From the NCBI GenBank assembly GCA_015143295.1, contig CM026571.1, positions 28,796,505 through 28,860,504 of the forward strand: a stretch of DNA of 64,000 nucleotides, given 5' to 3'. Under the pieces are notes generated by a model. The model saw only the letters and a program-made list of their open reading frames with translations. It searched no databases and was not told where the DNA came from. Shown piece by piece: positions 33,251 to 43,880 of this stretch; positions within the stretch are counted from its first letter, which is position 1, and every line of letters begins with the position of its first letter. The stretch comes from Tetracentron sinense (taxonomy: Eukaryota > Streptophyta > Magnoliopsida > Trochodendrales > Trochodendraceae). Position numbers and translations under genes: made by a program.

Positions 33251-33576
33251 TTAGAAAGATACATGATATTTTGTTAAGTGAGAGTGGGACTTGTCCACTC
33301 CACATTTTGGTAGCATATACAGTTGTATTTTGTTGGTTCGCACTTGGACCAAGTTATAGGAGTGTTTACTTTGCTTCTACTATGTTTAGTATATTTGGCT
33401 TCCGCTATGCATTGTATATTGTTTCCGTTGTGTATATCTGTGTACTCTGACAAGTCTCTATGTGTGCCTTATGTATCATATGGATGTATGATACGGCAGT
33501 CACGAGTCAAAGTATCCCTAACTCCTAGGGGTATTTTGGGTCGCGACATCCCTCTTATTAGTTTTATTGATAGTTT

Positions 33577-33640
33577 GTTCAGATCAACCCTGAGTCAAAG
33601 ATATATTGTTCAGGTCGACCTCTTTTGGGCTTCATAAGGT
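33577..33640 (+). other. Second copy of the exon-like segment
   Basis: Diverged repeat of 17935-17985: the same GTTTGTTCAG border, then ATCAACCCTGAGTCAAAG, ending near an AAG|GTATTT border. Confidence 0.35.
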
Positions 33641-36600
33641 ATTTACCCCAACCTTTTTGCCCTATTAGTAGAAATTTTCATACTTTTAGCTTCCCATGAT
33701 AAATTTATGCATTATTATTTTTTATTTTTTTAAAATGATAATGCATGCTTAAGTAGCATATCTGTGTTAAATAACTGATAGAGTGTATTGCTTCTGTTTG
33801 AGGCTCCATTCTAAATTGATCTATGGATCTGTGTACTTTAGCTTTTAGCATTTTTACCACTAAGGAACTAAGTGTGTATTTCTATCTCCTTTGGCATTTC
33901 CTGAAATTAGAATGAAAATTCCATGTTACATATATATATGAGGTTTTTGTTTGTGTAAGCAGTAGAGCTACTTCCCTCCTAAGTTGCCTAAGAATTTCTA
34001 AATCTATAAATAAAAGAGAGAGAAAAAAGATATTTAGGTGGAAACAAAAAGATATTTAGGTGTCAATGGCATTTCTGGAATGTACTGAATGAAAGGTTCA
34101 TTCATGAAATTCCGAGCTTAGATTCACAAATATGGTCCCTTTTTGCGCTATTAGTTTATTTCTTTTGTTCTTATCTGTGATTTTTCTCTACATCATTTGT
34201 TAGAATTCTTGATTCAAGAAATACCTAGCTCATATTCACGAATCTGATCCCGTTGATTTGGTTGATAGGTTTCTTTCATTAAAATAAAACCCCTAAAGCC
34301 CTAGAATACATGGAATAGGAATGCAAATTCCACAATATGATGACTTATTTTATGTATGTTAGGTTTGAAGTATTTTTAAAATATTTCGTTTAGGAAAATC
34401 CCTACATCGTGTGTCCATATACTATTTCTAAATTATTTCTGCCTAGAATAAGAGATATTTTTCAAATACCTGAATTATTAAGAACTTTTGGACTCAAAAC
34501 CTGGGAATGGTTTCTCCATCCCATATTTGTTATCTGCTTCTGTCACTTTGTGCTTCAATAAAGGACCTGTCCCAATACAACAGAGAATAAAAACAAACCC
34601 CCCATACTTTATTTTGGCATTTAGATCATTTATCATTTAGATGCAAAGTTGCTAAAAGTGGAGTCCCCGTATCTTCTTTTGGTTGATGTTATCATTAATG
34701 AGATAAGATATACAGTTCTTATATAAGATGATGGATTCTGTGCTTAAATGTCCTAGGGCCACATACCTTAAACACAAGAACAATCACCCTACTACGATAG
34801 TCACCATTTTGGCTTATACTAATGAGTGTGTCGTTTAAGGGTCACTCAATCTCACATTTTTTTAATTTAATATGAAAATGGTTTTGGCTTGGCACCGACG
34901 ACAGATTTGGAGAAAAACAAACTAACATCTCCTTGGGTGCCAGTTTATATGATATTTGTTGTGCATGTTTATTTGCCCTTGTCTTATGCTCTGATGTTTT
35001 AGTTTGTGTCCATTATTCACAAGTCATTCTACATGGTGGCTATCAAATTTTAGTCATCACCAGCAAAAATGCCGATCCATTTCCTATGCGTAGTGATTAA
35101 GATTGGAAATCAGAAATTTTGAGCCCCACTAATCACTACTAAGTAATTTTTAAGAAAGAACTTATTTTGGAACTCTTGAAATGCAATCTAGAAATAGGAT
35201 TTCCGTGATTAGATTATAATTAATGATTCAGGTTTAGTAATAACACAATTAAGTTTTTTAAAAAAAAAGCTTAATCCCATGGGCCAATGACATGTAATTA
35301 GCTTATAAGAATGGTATCGTTCTTATAATGTCTTAACCATGCATTCCTGGCATCTTATGCAGTAAAAATTATCTAATCTTTTAATAAGACGACAATAATA
35401 ACAAAATGAGACATGGGTATAAGACTTAGTGATACTATGAAAATCGTTTCAAAAGATGTCATAGCCATGTTGTAGACGACATTGAAAAAAACCAGACGAA
35501 CTATGTGATCAATAGACCACACAGATCACACTTTCTTTTGCAAACGCAGCATAAAGAAGGTCCTAATCAGAGTATTAAGCATTCTTCTATATAAACAAGC
35601 TTCTGTGACTGGACTGTTATTTTGGGGATTACAATCTGAATAAAAATTCTTCTAGGAATGAGTTTTGCATGGTTGCACACTAAGTTTGTGTTGTAGTACA
35701 GAGTAGTGTCATTTGTAACTTTCCATTTCAATATCTTACGCTTTTGCTTTCATCATTCTTTTTCTTCAGTTCCAACTTTTATATTCCTCTTATGTACTGT
35801 GATTCTATTGCTAAGCCTTATCCTTATCCTTCCTGGTATATTCAAGTTACCTACTGTGAACTTAAGCAATTGGCCTTATGCACATGAAATGTATAACAGC
35901 CTCTAACGTATGTGTTTTAGGGTTGAGTTAGTCATTGTTCATGAATTCAGAAGAGTACTATATGGCATGCAGCCATTTTATTTGTTGAAGATCTCCTAGA
36001 ACTCCATGTGCTTACAGCTTGACATGAAGCATGGGATGAATCTGTTTCGGTTATATGTTGTTGTGTTTCTAATAAATTATGCAGCAGGCAGACTACTACC
36101 CAATGCAGAGGTTCTCATTTTGTAATGGGCTATTGTTAGTATAAATTTTTTTAATTAGCTCTACAAATAATATTTGTAACATAGGTCCCATTTGTTGGCT
36201 TCTTAGCATGCGAACAATAATAGAACATAACGGAGTGCTAGAGTTTGAAAGATATAAGATCTACATAGACTACATCAGTTTAAACAAGGCATGCCCATAC
36301 ATTCCAAATGAATGGAATACAATCAAACATGTACAACTAAGGTTCCTCATAGTTATCAAACATATTATGCAAAAAGTAAACAAAATAAATGCAGAATAAA
36401 TAGAATCATGAGACCAAGGATAGCACCTGGGTATTTCAGGGCTTCTGACAATTGAAGATTCCTCTTTTCTTGTTTTTGCCTAGCTTTTAGATTTTTTTTT
36501 TTTTTGCTAGGGGTAAAGTAACACCTAAACACACACACAGGTTGGCCGCATGCAGAATTGAATCAATCACATTGCTCATACTGTTTAGTGGGTTAGGCAG

Positions 36601-36954
36601 CCAGTATGGTCTGGTTGACCACCTCAATTTTACTATAGTTTGTCCTACAAAACACCAAAATTAATACAAGATCCTTGAAGTGGAAGACATAGAAACACAG
36701 GAAAACACTGGCCTATGTGAATAATTGTTATCTATAAGTACCCTATGGCCAGTCTCAGGAGGTTTTCTATGTGAAAATTTACAACAACAAAAATAAAAGA
36801 AAAAATGGTTGGTTTCATATCAAGTCAACAGTCCGTTTGTCCAACCCCAAGTAATCTTGAGGTTGGACAAAAATTCATAACTACCATATGAGATAGTATA
36901 TTATGCATGGTTTAAAAATGTTGGCAGTTTTTTTTTGTTTCTTTCATTCTGCAG
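33641..36954. other. No recognised gene
   Basis: AT-rich, low-repeat sequence within the putative Helitron. Intron-like in composition; it could be intron sequence of the captured ALDH10-type gene or of another captured gene. No conserved coding segment was identified. Confidence 0.4.
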
Positions 36955-37231
36955 GCTCTTCAGGCAGGGATTGTATGGGTGAACTGCTCACAGACCTACT
37001 TCATTCAAGCTCCATAGGGAGGCATCAAATGTCGTGGTTTGGGCGTGTACTAAGAGAATGGTAAGAATCCAGAGCTAAGCTCTACTACTGGTGAGTATCA
37101 GTTATATTAGCATTAATGTTTCTTTCTAACCCTTTTACATGGGACTCGAGAACTACTTGAGTGTGAAGCAAGTGATGCAGTATATCTCCAATGAGCCATG
37201 GGGTAAGTATTCTTCTCCGTCAAAGCAGTGA
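36955..37231 (+). pseudogene. ALDH10 (betaine-aldehyde-dehydrogenase type) 3'-end pseudogene fragment
   Basis: Two last-exon equivalents of a plant family-10 aldehyde dehydrogenase. Exon 36955-37060 follows a TTCTGCAG acceptor and reads ALQAGIVWVNCSQT, then a GGIK block, and ends at AATG|GTAAGA. Exon 37141-37231 reads [20 protein letters not shown] and ends SPSKQ and TGA. Family members oxidise aminoaldehydes, and many end in a peroxisomal SKL-type signal; SKQ here resembles a changed SKL. Damage: a TAG where the family has Trp in APWGG, a 1-bp loss near 37037-37041, and AT instead of AG at the second acceptor (37139-37140). Earlier exons are absent from the window. Probably captured by the Helitron ending at 39579. 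Confidence 0.8.
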
Positions 37232-39550
37232 AATTTTCTAAAGAAGCCATGATGCTCTCTGAATTTATATTTTCATCAACGCGTGGGAATACAAAAAATA
37301 AAGTGAGGGAGATAAATGTAAGTATTATGTGATGCACTGGAATGTGCGAACACTTGAAATGTATATAAAATGGCGAAACCTGCCGTTTGTGCAGTAACCT
37401 CAACAAGGCAAGCCCTGATGGAACGGAACTATAAAAAAGAGGGGTAGTACTGATAGATAGTCCAGCCCCTCTTCTGCGGTTGGCTACCGATATCCCTCCT
37501 ATTAGGGCATGTCTTTAGGCGAGGGGTCATATATCAATGTTTATCCCTCCCTTCCGGGATGAAAGGAAGAATAGACATCTAGGCTAAACTGTTTATGCCA
37601 CAAAGTGGGCAAGCACTAGATAACACACCGAGCGCTCTTGACCTGAATGAACAAGCAGACGGAGTATATTTGTGTTAGGTATGCATTTAATAATCATGAT
37701 GGTGTTAGAAGTAGAACTATAGAACTAGGCCTTTTTTGTGTTTAAACTAGGCACATGGACACATACATATGCATTGCTCTCATCCTTGCCATGCTATCCC
37801 TCGAGTGACGTATCCGCAGAAGCAATGCCCTAATTTGAGGATCAACCCAAACAAAAAAATGTCTACATTTTTGCACTTCTTAGATAGAAAGTAATAGTGT
37901 AGTTTAAACAGAAAGCAAGGCTAAATCCAATGATTCAAGGGTATTGGGTAGGCCATGGTTGAAGTATGAATGATCTACAGATCTAGGATGAAAGATAGGG
38001 TTAAAAAATAAATAGATTTAAGGGTCGAAGGAAGATTTTGGATAGGTCATGGTCTGAGATTATTTTAAATTTTGGAGATTATAGAGATTAATTTATAATA
38101 TTAGGAAGAGGAAGTCTTCGAAATTTGGGAAAACCAACTTAAAGTTTAGGTGATTTAGAATAAGGCTTAGGGCAATGAGGTGTAGGTGTGAACCTGTATG
38201 GAGAATGTTTTCTGTCAATCATAACAATTGGTTAGCGTTTAAAACCTTTTCTTTCATCCATCTATTGGAATTAGTACCGGTTAAGAGTAACACCATCCAC
38301 ACATGGGTTCAGCTACACCAACCAATTCAGGTGAAAAATTCCTCTTGCATGTAATAGTTATAGTTACTTTTTTCCTTTAATTTTCTATGGAGTACTGAAA
38401 TGAAATCTGCTTCTTGAAAAAGTCAAAGTAATGGCTTTTGAAATCTTGCCTCGACATTTTAAAGTTGAAAGCACAGGCGTAGTTTTAGACTTTTAGTAGC
38501 TGACTCCATAACCCTGATGCTTCTACTATAAGCAAATGCGATCCGCATATTCTAATCAGTATTTGACAGACATATTTTTGAAGGAACCTTAATTTTGACT
38601 ATATCCTATGTTCTTCCCAGGCAGATGAAGATTTGAAAAGGGAGAGGAGACCATCTTCTCACCCATGTTTTTGAAGGTTGTAATTCATAAATATTATTTG
38701 GTTCGCGAATGGGGTGACAAGAGCCCAGTAAGCAGTACATTGTAAGCTCCATGTATGTGCATAAATTGAGGATCACAATTGATATTGCTTCATTACCATA
38801 TTAAAATGAATATAACTGCTTTTTCAGCTAGCTACAATTGGATGACTTACCGAACATGTCCTCTGGCTGAACTTGGAAGGACAATAAGTTGTGTGAACTT
38901 GCTTTGGCTGTCTATGAATATATTTGTCCCTGAGTATTTTTAATGATTTTTGGTTTTCCTCGCATCACGGACCGTTCAGTCCCACATGGGATGGGTTAGT
39001 TAAATCCTTAAACTCTCATTCTTCTTTGGGGAATTGAAGGTATCAAATGGGTCTACCATTATCAGGTTCATGAGCTACATTGGCCAGGTGCAGCCCTGAG
39101 ATGGTTTCTACCCATGAGATTTGCATCCACTCTTATAATTTTCTCTGGAGTGACTCATTGAAGTGGAGTTGGGATCATATTCAATCACAATTGAACCCCC
39201 CCCCCCCCCCCAAGCCAAGTTCAATCGCACCCACAAGTCAACATGTGACCCTTTTAGTCATCATTAACTGTGGTTAGGATTCATCGATCACTAACAAACA
39301 CTTTATGTTCAACAATCTAACCTTACTTTTTTTTAAAAATAAACCCCTTAAGATTTAAAATTTCTTAACTAGGGTTAAAAGAGGGCTTTGTGATTGCGAT
39401 TGAACTCTTTGGACTCATTGATGATCACAAATAATTATTTAACTTTGTTTTTGTCTTCATCCATGGCAATGTTACAACCCGTGCATGTCATTGATGATTA
39501 TAAATAATGATTTTATTTTATTTCTACCTTTCATCCAATTCTATGTTATT
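37232..39550. other. No recognised gene
   Basis: Non-coding sequence with a pure C run at about 39198-39211 and a phrase TAACTGTGGTTAGGATTCA near 39260. That phrase recurs in other intergenic stretches (about 50747, 52070 and 52510), so a dispersed repeat is present. Confidence 0.4.
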
Positions 39551-39551
39551 A

Positions 39552-39579
39552 CCCGTGCTTCGCACGGGGTGTTTGCTAG
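39552..39579 (+). other. Helitron 3' terminus
   Basis: A seven-base stem CCCGTGC/GCACGGG around a short loop, then GTGTTTG and CTAG, with T after the end. This matches the hairpin plus CTRR signature of Helitrons inserted between A and T. A near-identical end occurs at 53372-53399. Confidence 0.75.
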
Positions 39580-39715
39580 TAATACCATATACATATTATC
39601 ATTCATTTCATCAAAGGTATCAAGCATTATTTATCAAACATACCTTTCAAGCATATCATCAAAACATCATCCAAAATCACATAAGAAAAGCATTCAAAGT
39701 ATATGATCAAACATT

Positions 39716-41345
39716 TAATTCATTCAAGGAACACTCTTTGGCACTCAAACCGTTTTGGTTCCAACAACATTAGTCTTGGGAAGGGTTGATCCTTCAGGCA
39801 CCCAAACTTGCCTAATCCTCTTGTTACCAACAAATTTATAGATAGATCAAGAAGAGCAAGGGTGAAAGAAATTTTGATAAACTTTTGTTTCTTAAATTTA
39901 TTATAGCCTAATCCGGCTTTTTCAAACCAACACCTTTGATTTCCTAACATTGTGTCTAGGATTTTTTTACCATTAATGAATTTAGTGATAATTTGAATTA
40001 AGTCATTAACTTTAGATTTTAAATTATCACATTCATTGCATTCAATGCTTTGAACAAGAGGCATAGAAATTAATTTTTCTCTTCATTTTAATTTCTCATT
40101 TTCTTCTTTCAAAATTTCATTTTCATTTTTCAAAAATTTATTTTTATTTTGAATAGAAGAGTTTTCTTTCTTAATTTTTTTATTCTTGGAAGCTATTTTC
40201 TCAAATTCAACATAAAGTTCATTAAAAGCTTCTTGTAATTCATCAATAGAAAGAGAATCATCTTGAGAAGATTTTACCTCATCCTCATGGACCATGAGAC
40301 AAAGATTGGCTTGCTCCTCATCACTTGAGCTAGAATCCGACAAGTTATCGTCGAAGTCATCCCATGTAGCTTTCATTATCCTTTTTCTTGTAACTTTAGC
40401 TTTTCTTGAATAAGGGACACTCCGGCTTGAAATGTCCGGACTTTTTGCACTTGTAGCATACTATCTCTTCTTCTTTTCTTGATTTGCTCTTTATGTACTC
40501 TTTGTAGAATTATTTTCCAAATTCCTTCTTGTCTTAAGATTATTTTTGTGTTTCAAGAACTTCTTGAATTTTCTTGTTAAGTGATCAATCGCTTCTTCAC
40601 TTACATCACTTTCCTCATCTTCACTTTCTTCTTTGTTGTAGGAGGATTTTAGAGCATGTCCCTTTGATGTAGGCTCTTCATCTTTTTGCTCACTCATGAT
40701 GACCTCATGAGTCAATAGAGATCCTAGAAGCTCATCCATGGGTAGCTTTGTCAAGTCTTTTGCTTCTTGGATGATCGTGACCTTGGGAGCCCATTCCTTT
40801 GATAGTGATCGGAAGATCTTCCTTATATTTTCTGTATTTTTATAAAACTTACCAAGAGATTTCAATTCGTTAATGATGTTAGTGAATCTAGAAAACATAA
40901 TTGAAATGGGTTCATTTTCTACCATTTTAAACAATTCATATTTATAGACTAATATATTAATTTTCTCTTCTTTTACTTGATCAGTCCCTTCAAAGGTAAT
41001 TTGGAGTTTATCCCAAATTTCCTTTACGGAATCGCAAACCAAAATTCTATTAAACTCTTGTGAACTGAATGCACAATATAAATAGCTTATTGTTTTGGCA
41101 TTAAGTTGCTCAAGCCTTATATCGGCTTCCATCCATTCATCCACATCCTTAGGTACTTGAGTACCATTGACATTTTTTGTGGGGATATGGGAACCATTAA
41201 TTATTACTTGTCAATATTTATAGTCCAAAGCTTGAATGAAATACATCATTCTTACTTTCCAATAATTATAGTTTTCTCCATTAAGCAATAGTGGTTTATG
41301 GGTTGATTGGCATTCTCATATGGTAGATGCATTAATATATGTCAT
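39716..41345 (-). pseudogene. Second Sirevirus: gag pseudogene, minus strand
   Basis: From the ATG at 41345 the frame shows NYNYWKVRMMYFIQALDY, then KEIWDKLQITFEGT and KDLTKLPMDELLGSLL, all close to the gag at 19654. A CCHC knuckle CYKCKKSGHFKPEC lies near 40415-40460, then an acidic part (WDDFDDNLSDSSSSDEE), a lysine-rich coiled-coil-like part and GLGYNKFKKQK near 39900. Broken by stops near 41316 and 41230 and frameshifts near 40500 and 40380. Pol is missing; the element stops at about 39716. Confidence 0.9.
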
Positions 41346-41395
41346 TTTATCTTTACTCTAAGATGGTCAAATATTTTAAAATAACATAGACCTAG

Positions 41396-41490
41396 GCTCT
41401 GATACCACTTGTAGCCCAAGGTTTGGACCCTAGAGGGGAGGTGATTAGGGTGTATCCGTGTATGGCAAATTAAAATTTCTTCCTACTTTC
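41396..41490 (-). mobile_element. Primer binding site and LTR end of the second Sirevirus
   Basis: Minus-strand TGGTATCAGAGC (41396-41407) marks the initiator tRNA-Met primer site. Next to it, from 41410, is about 80 bp of LTR end on the minus strand (ending GGGTCCAAACCTTGGGCTACA with the last base as LTR edge). The rest of this LTR is missing and is replaced by an LTR in the opposite orientation. Confidence 0.75.
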
Positions 41491-42801
41491 TTAGCATTAG
41501 CATGTCATTCAAGGAAAAAGCATGAAAACGACTCCATCTATCAAGAAGATTCAAACCAAGTCAAGCCAAGCCATTGGATCACTTTGAAGATATAGTAGAT
41601 CCTGAAGATCATGCCCAAAGTTCAATTCGGATCTTGAAGCTAAAGAAGAAATCTACTCAAGATCAATATTGTAGATGAAGACTCTCAAGAAAGTTTTATA
41701 GTTTATTATTTAGTTTTTTAGAGTACTTAGGATTTATGTAAAAAAATGTTCAAAGTTTGATCGGTTGAATTGCTCAATTACTTAGATTGATCATAGGTGC
41801 CTTAAGACCCAATTTAATATCAATATAAGGGCCTAAAATATGATAAATATCTTGTTAAAGTTATGGTTAAAGACCATGGAAATCATATCTATCAATTTGA
41901 TTAAGAGCAGATGAGTTTTCTGTAAAAATACAGAGGACTCATCGACAAGTGGGACAATGGTTTCAGCACTCGTCAACGAGTGGAAAAAATAGTAGCGGCG
42001 GATTGAATTTGGCAACTTCACTCGTCGATGACTGGTAAGTGCATCCTTGCAATCGTCAACGACTGCTTGCGGGAAACGCTCAACGGCTAGTTTTTAATTC
42101 CTCTTTGAATTCCAAATATGCCTCCAACAGCTATATCTTTGAAAGGGTTATAAATATGATTGATTTATAAATGAAATTAAGAACTCCAATATTTCCAATC
42201 ATTCAATCAATTCACTCCAAACTTAAATTTGCAAATCTATAGAGTTCAACTAAGAATCCCCAAATCCATGAATTTGAGCTTTTCAACTCCAAATTTTTGG
42301 GACACTTTTAGTGAGTGTTCAAGGCATTTATCAGCTCGTGTAAGGAACATTATCTGAGTGCAAAAACTACTCTTGTCAAAGAGGTTTAAAATCAAAACGT
42401 CCGTGAGACTCTTGTCCGTGAAGCCGAAAGCTTTGTAAAGGTTTGGTCACTACCTAGAAAGTGGACTAAGTCTAGGGTGGATTGTTCCCTAGCAAGGTTT
42501 GATCTTCACCTGGAAGAAGATTGGCGATTAGGAATAAATCGTGATGAATCCTTTAGCGGGTATAGCTTGAGGCGGGGACACAGGCGGATTGCCGAACCTC
42601 GTGAACAATATCGTGTGTCATTGTCTTTGCATCTCTCTAACCCTTCTCTTTATTTAATTGTTTTGCATTGTTTGATAAAATTGCTAAATTTTTAATTCAT
42701 TTTAACTTATATAGTTGAAATTTCGCTTAAGGAATTAGGAAGAATTTTATTTTGTCATAGACCCGATTCACCCCCCCTCTAGGGTCCAAACTTTGGGCAA
42801 C
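41490..42801 (+). mobile_element. Sirevirus-type LTR, plus strand, 5'-truncated
   Basis: Plus-strand LTR ending CTCTAGGGTCCAAACTTTGG and GCAACA at 42801. It follows the Sirevirus LTR plan of 18097-19593: palindrome words, TATA box, the GCCGAACCTCGTGAACAA block, then a C run before the end. Its last ~80 bp are an inverted copy of 41410-41490. No primer site follows, and no TG start is visible on the left, so the left end is truncated. Confidence 0.7.
41937..42156 (+). promoter_or_regulatory. LTR promoter: four palindromic words plus TATA box (second Sirevirus family)
   Basis: Words near ACTCGTCGACGAGT at 41937, 41968, 42020 and 42051, then TATAAATA at 42149. The palindrome shares the GTCGAC core with the first Sirevirus but has different arms. 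Confidence 0.6.
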
Positions 42802-43880
42802 AGTATCTTTCTAAAATGGTAATTTATAACTTTTTTATTTTTTTATGAAAAAAATCTAATGTTAAAACTTACTTTGTGTATGTGTAACAAACTAATAGTG
42901 TAATCTCTTTTTATCATCTTTTAATGTTACTATTTTACTTGTAACTTTTTTTAATTAATCTAACAATATTAATATTAACAATATAATGATAACAATTGGG
43001 GGTGCACTAATACTAACAATTTCTAACTGCACTAAAACTTTGTCGTGTTGATCCACGAATTGCAATGTTGATTCGAAGCCCAAATAAATGAGGACAAGTG
43101 TAATTCGGATTAGCAATCAATGTAGAAAAAAATGTCACAACATAATATTTTTTTGATTAGTGATTAGTGGACCGATGGGTCTCTTTCATATCTTACTTCC
43201 ATGTCCTCGTGTCCCTTTTAACACTCCTTTTGACCTTGGTTAAGTTTAATTAAATTAAAACTAAAATTTCTTTTCTTTTTTTTTGAAAAACCATGGTTTG
43301 ATTGCTTAACCCTAAGGGTGAGTGAATCTTAGCCACAGTAGGTGAGTATTTAAAATTGGGGCATGGATCAGTGAGGACCAATCAGTCTGTTATAAAATGG
43401 GAACCACAAGTACGTTTACTATTTTCCTTTTTTTTTGTTCTTTTAGCCCTAGCCCGACCCTAGCACAACCTTGGCCCTTGAAGGTAAGGTTTGGGCCTAG
43501 CCAGTTTAGGCCCTCTGAGGGGCGAGGGCTGTGCTAAGGCCTTACCCCGGTGAATGTTGGCCTGACCTGAAAAGACCTAGGCCCGGCCCGGCCCCTTGAC
43601 AACCCTAGTATATTCCCTGCTTTTAGGGGGGAGGTACCAGGTTCCATTCCCGGTATTCTCCACCCTCCCACTAACTAAAAAATATTAACACCTAACCAGC
43701 GTTGCGGCCTAAACGTACATCTCGAACCAAAAAAGATGAAGAAAAAGGCTACGTAGGTTGGATACTGTGGCGTCATTATAAACAAAGTCCGGGGCATTTA
43801 AGCAATTGTAGGGCTTTAGACGAAAGGATTCTCAAGTCTCAAGGAGCCCCTTTGCCCTTTAAGAATAGAGAGGAGAGAAA
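42802..43880. other. No gene; upstream region of the next gene
   Basis: AT-rich to 43260, then dispersed-repeat-like sequence. The part around 43440-43610 (AAGGTTTGGGCCTAGCCAG) resembles 54105-54250 (AAGGCTTGGGCTTAACCAG). The last ~100 bp before the ATG at 43881 probably contain the promoter and leader of that gene; no clear TATA box was identified. Confidence 0.4.

Larger units (their letters stand above)
18050..33548 (+). mobile_element. Gypsy solo LTR, family B, split by a Sirevirus; TSD TCCCT
   Basis: The left part is only 47 bp (TGTAGAACCCCGAATCC at 18050 to 18096). The right part runs 31693-33548 and ends TTTTGGGTCGCGACA. TCCCT flanks the whole at 18045-18049 and 33549-33553. Removing the Sirevirus gives an LTR of about 1.9 kb. 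It keeps the promoter array (31882-32067), TATA box (32124), donor-like site (32334), conserved hairpin (33066-33084) and mini-ORF (33107-33250). Confidence 0.9.
17332..39579 (+). mobile_element. Probable Helitron with captured gene fragments, enlarged by nested insertions
   Basis: The right end has the Helitron 3' signature: a hairpin CCCGTGCTTCGCACGGG (39552-39568) followed by GTGTTTG and CTAG (39576-39579), with T as the next base. A plausible left end is CCTATTTATAATGC at 17332 after an A. It resembles the TCTATTTATAATA start of the short Helitron at 53416-53838, with the first T changed. After subtracting the Gypsy insertion (18050-33548) about 6.7 kb remains. That includes the ALDH10 fragment at 36955-37231 and exon-like pieces. 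The 3' end is well supported; the 5' end is tentative. Confidence 0.45.

Noticed and set aside
36208..36399. Open frame of 63 codons within the Helitron-like region
   Set aside because: No recognisable domain, no splice context, AT-rich surroundings; expected by chance.
43625..43665. Possible SINE/tRNA-type internal promoter (GGTTCCATTCCCGG resembles a B box)
   Set aside because: No A box at the expected distance and no target duplication or A-tail seen.
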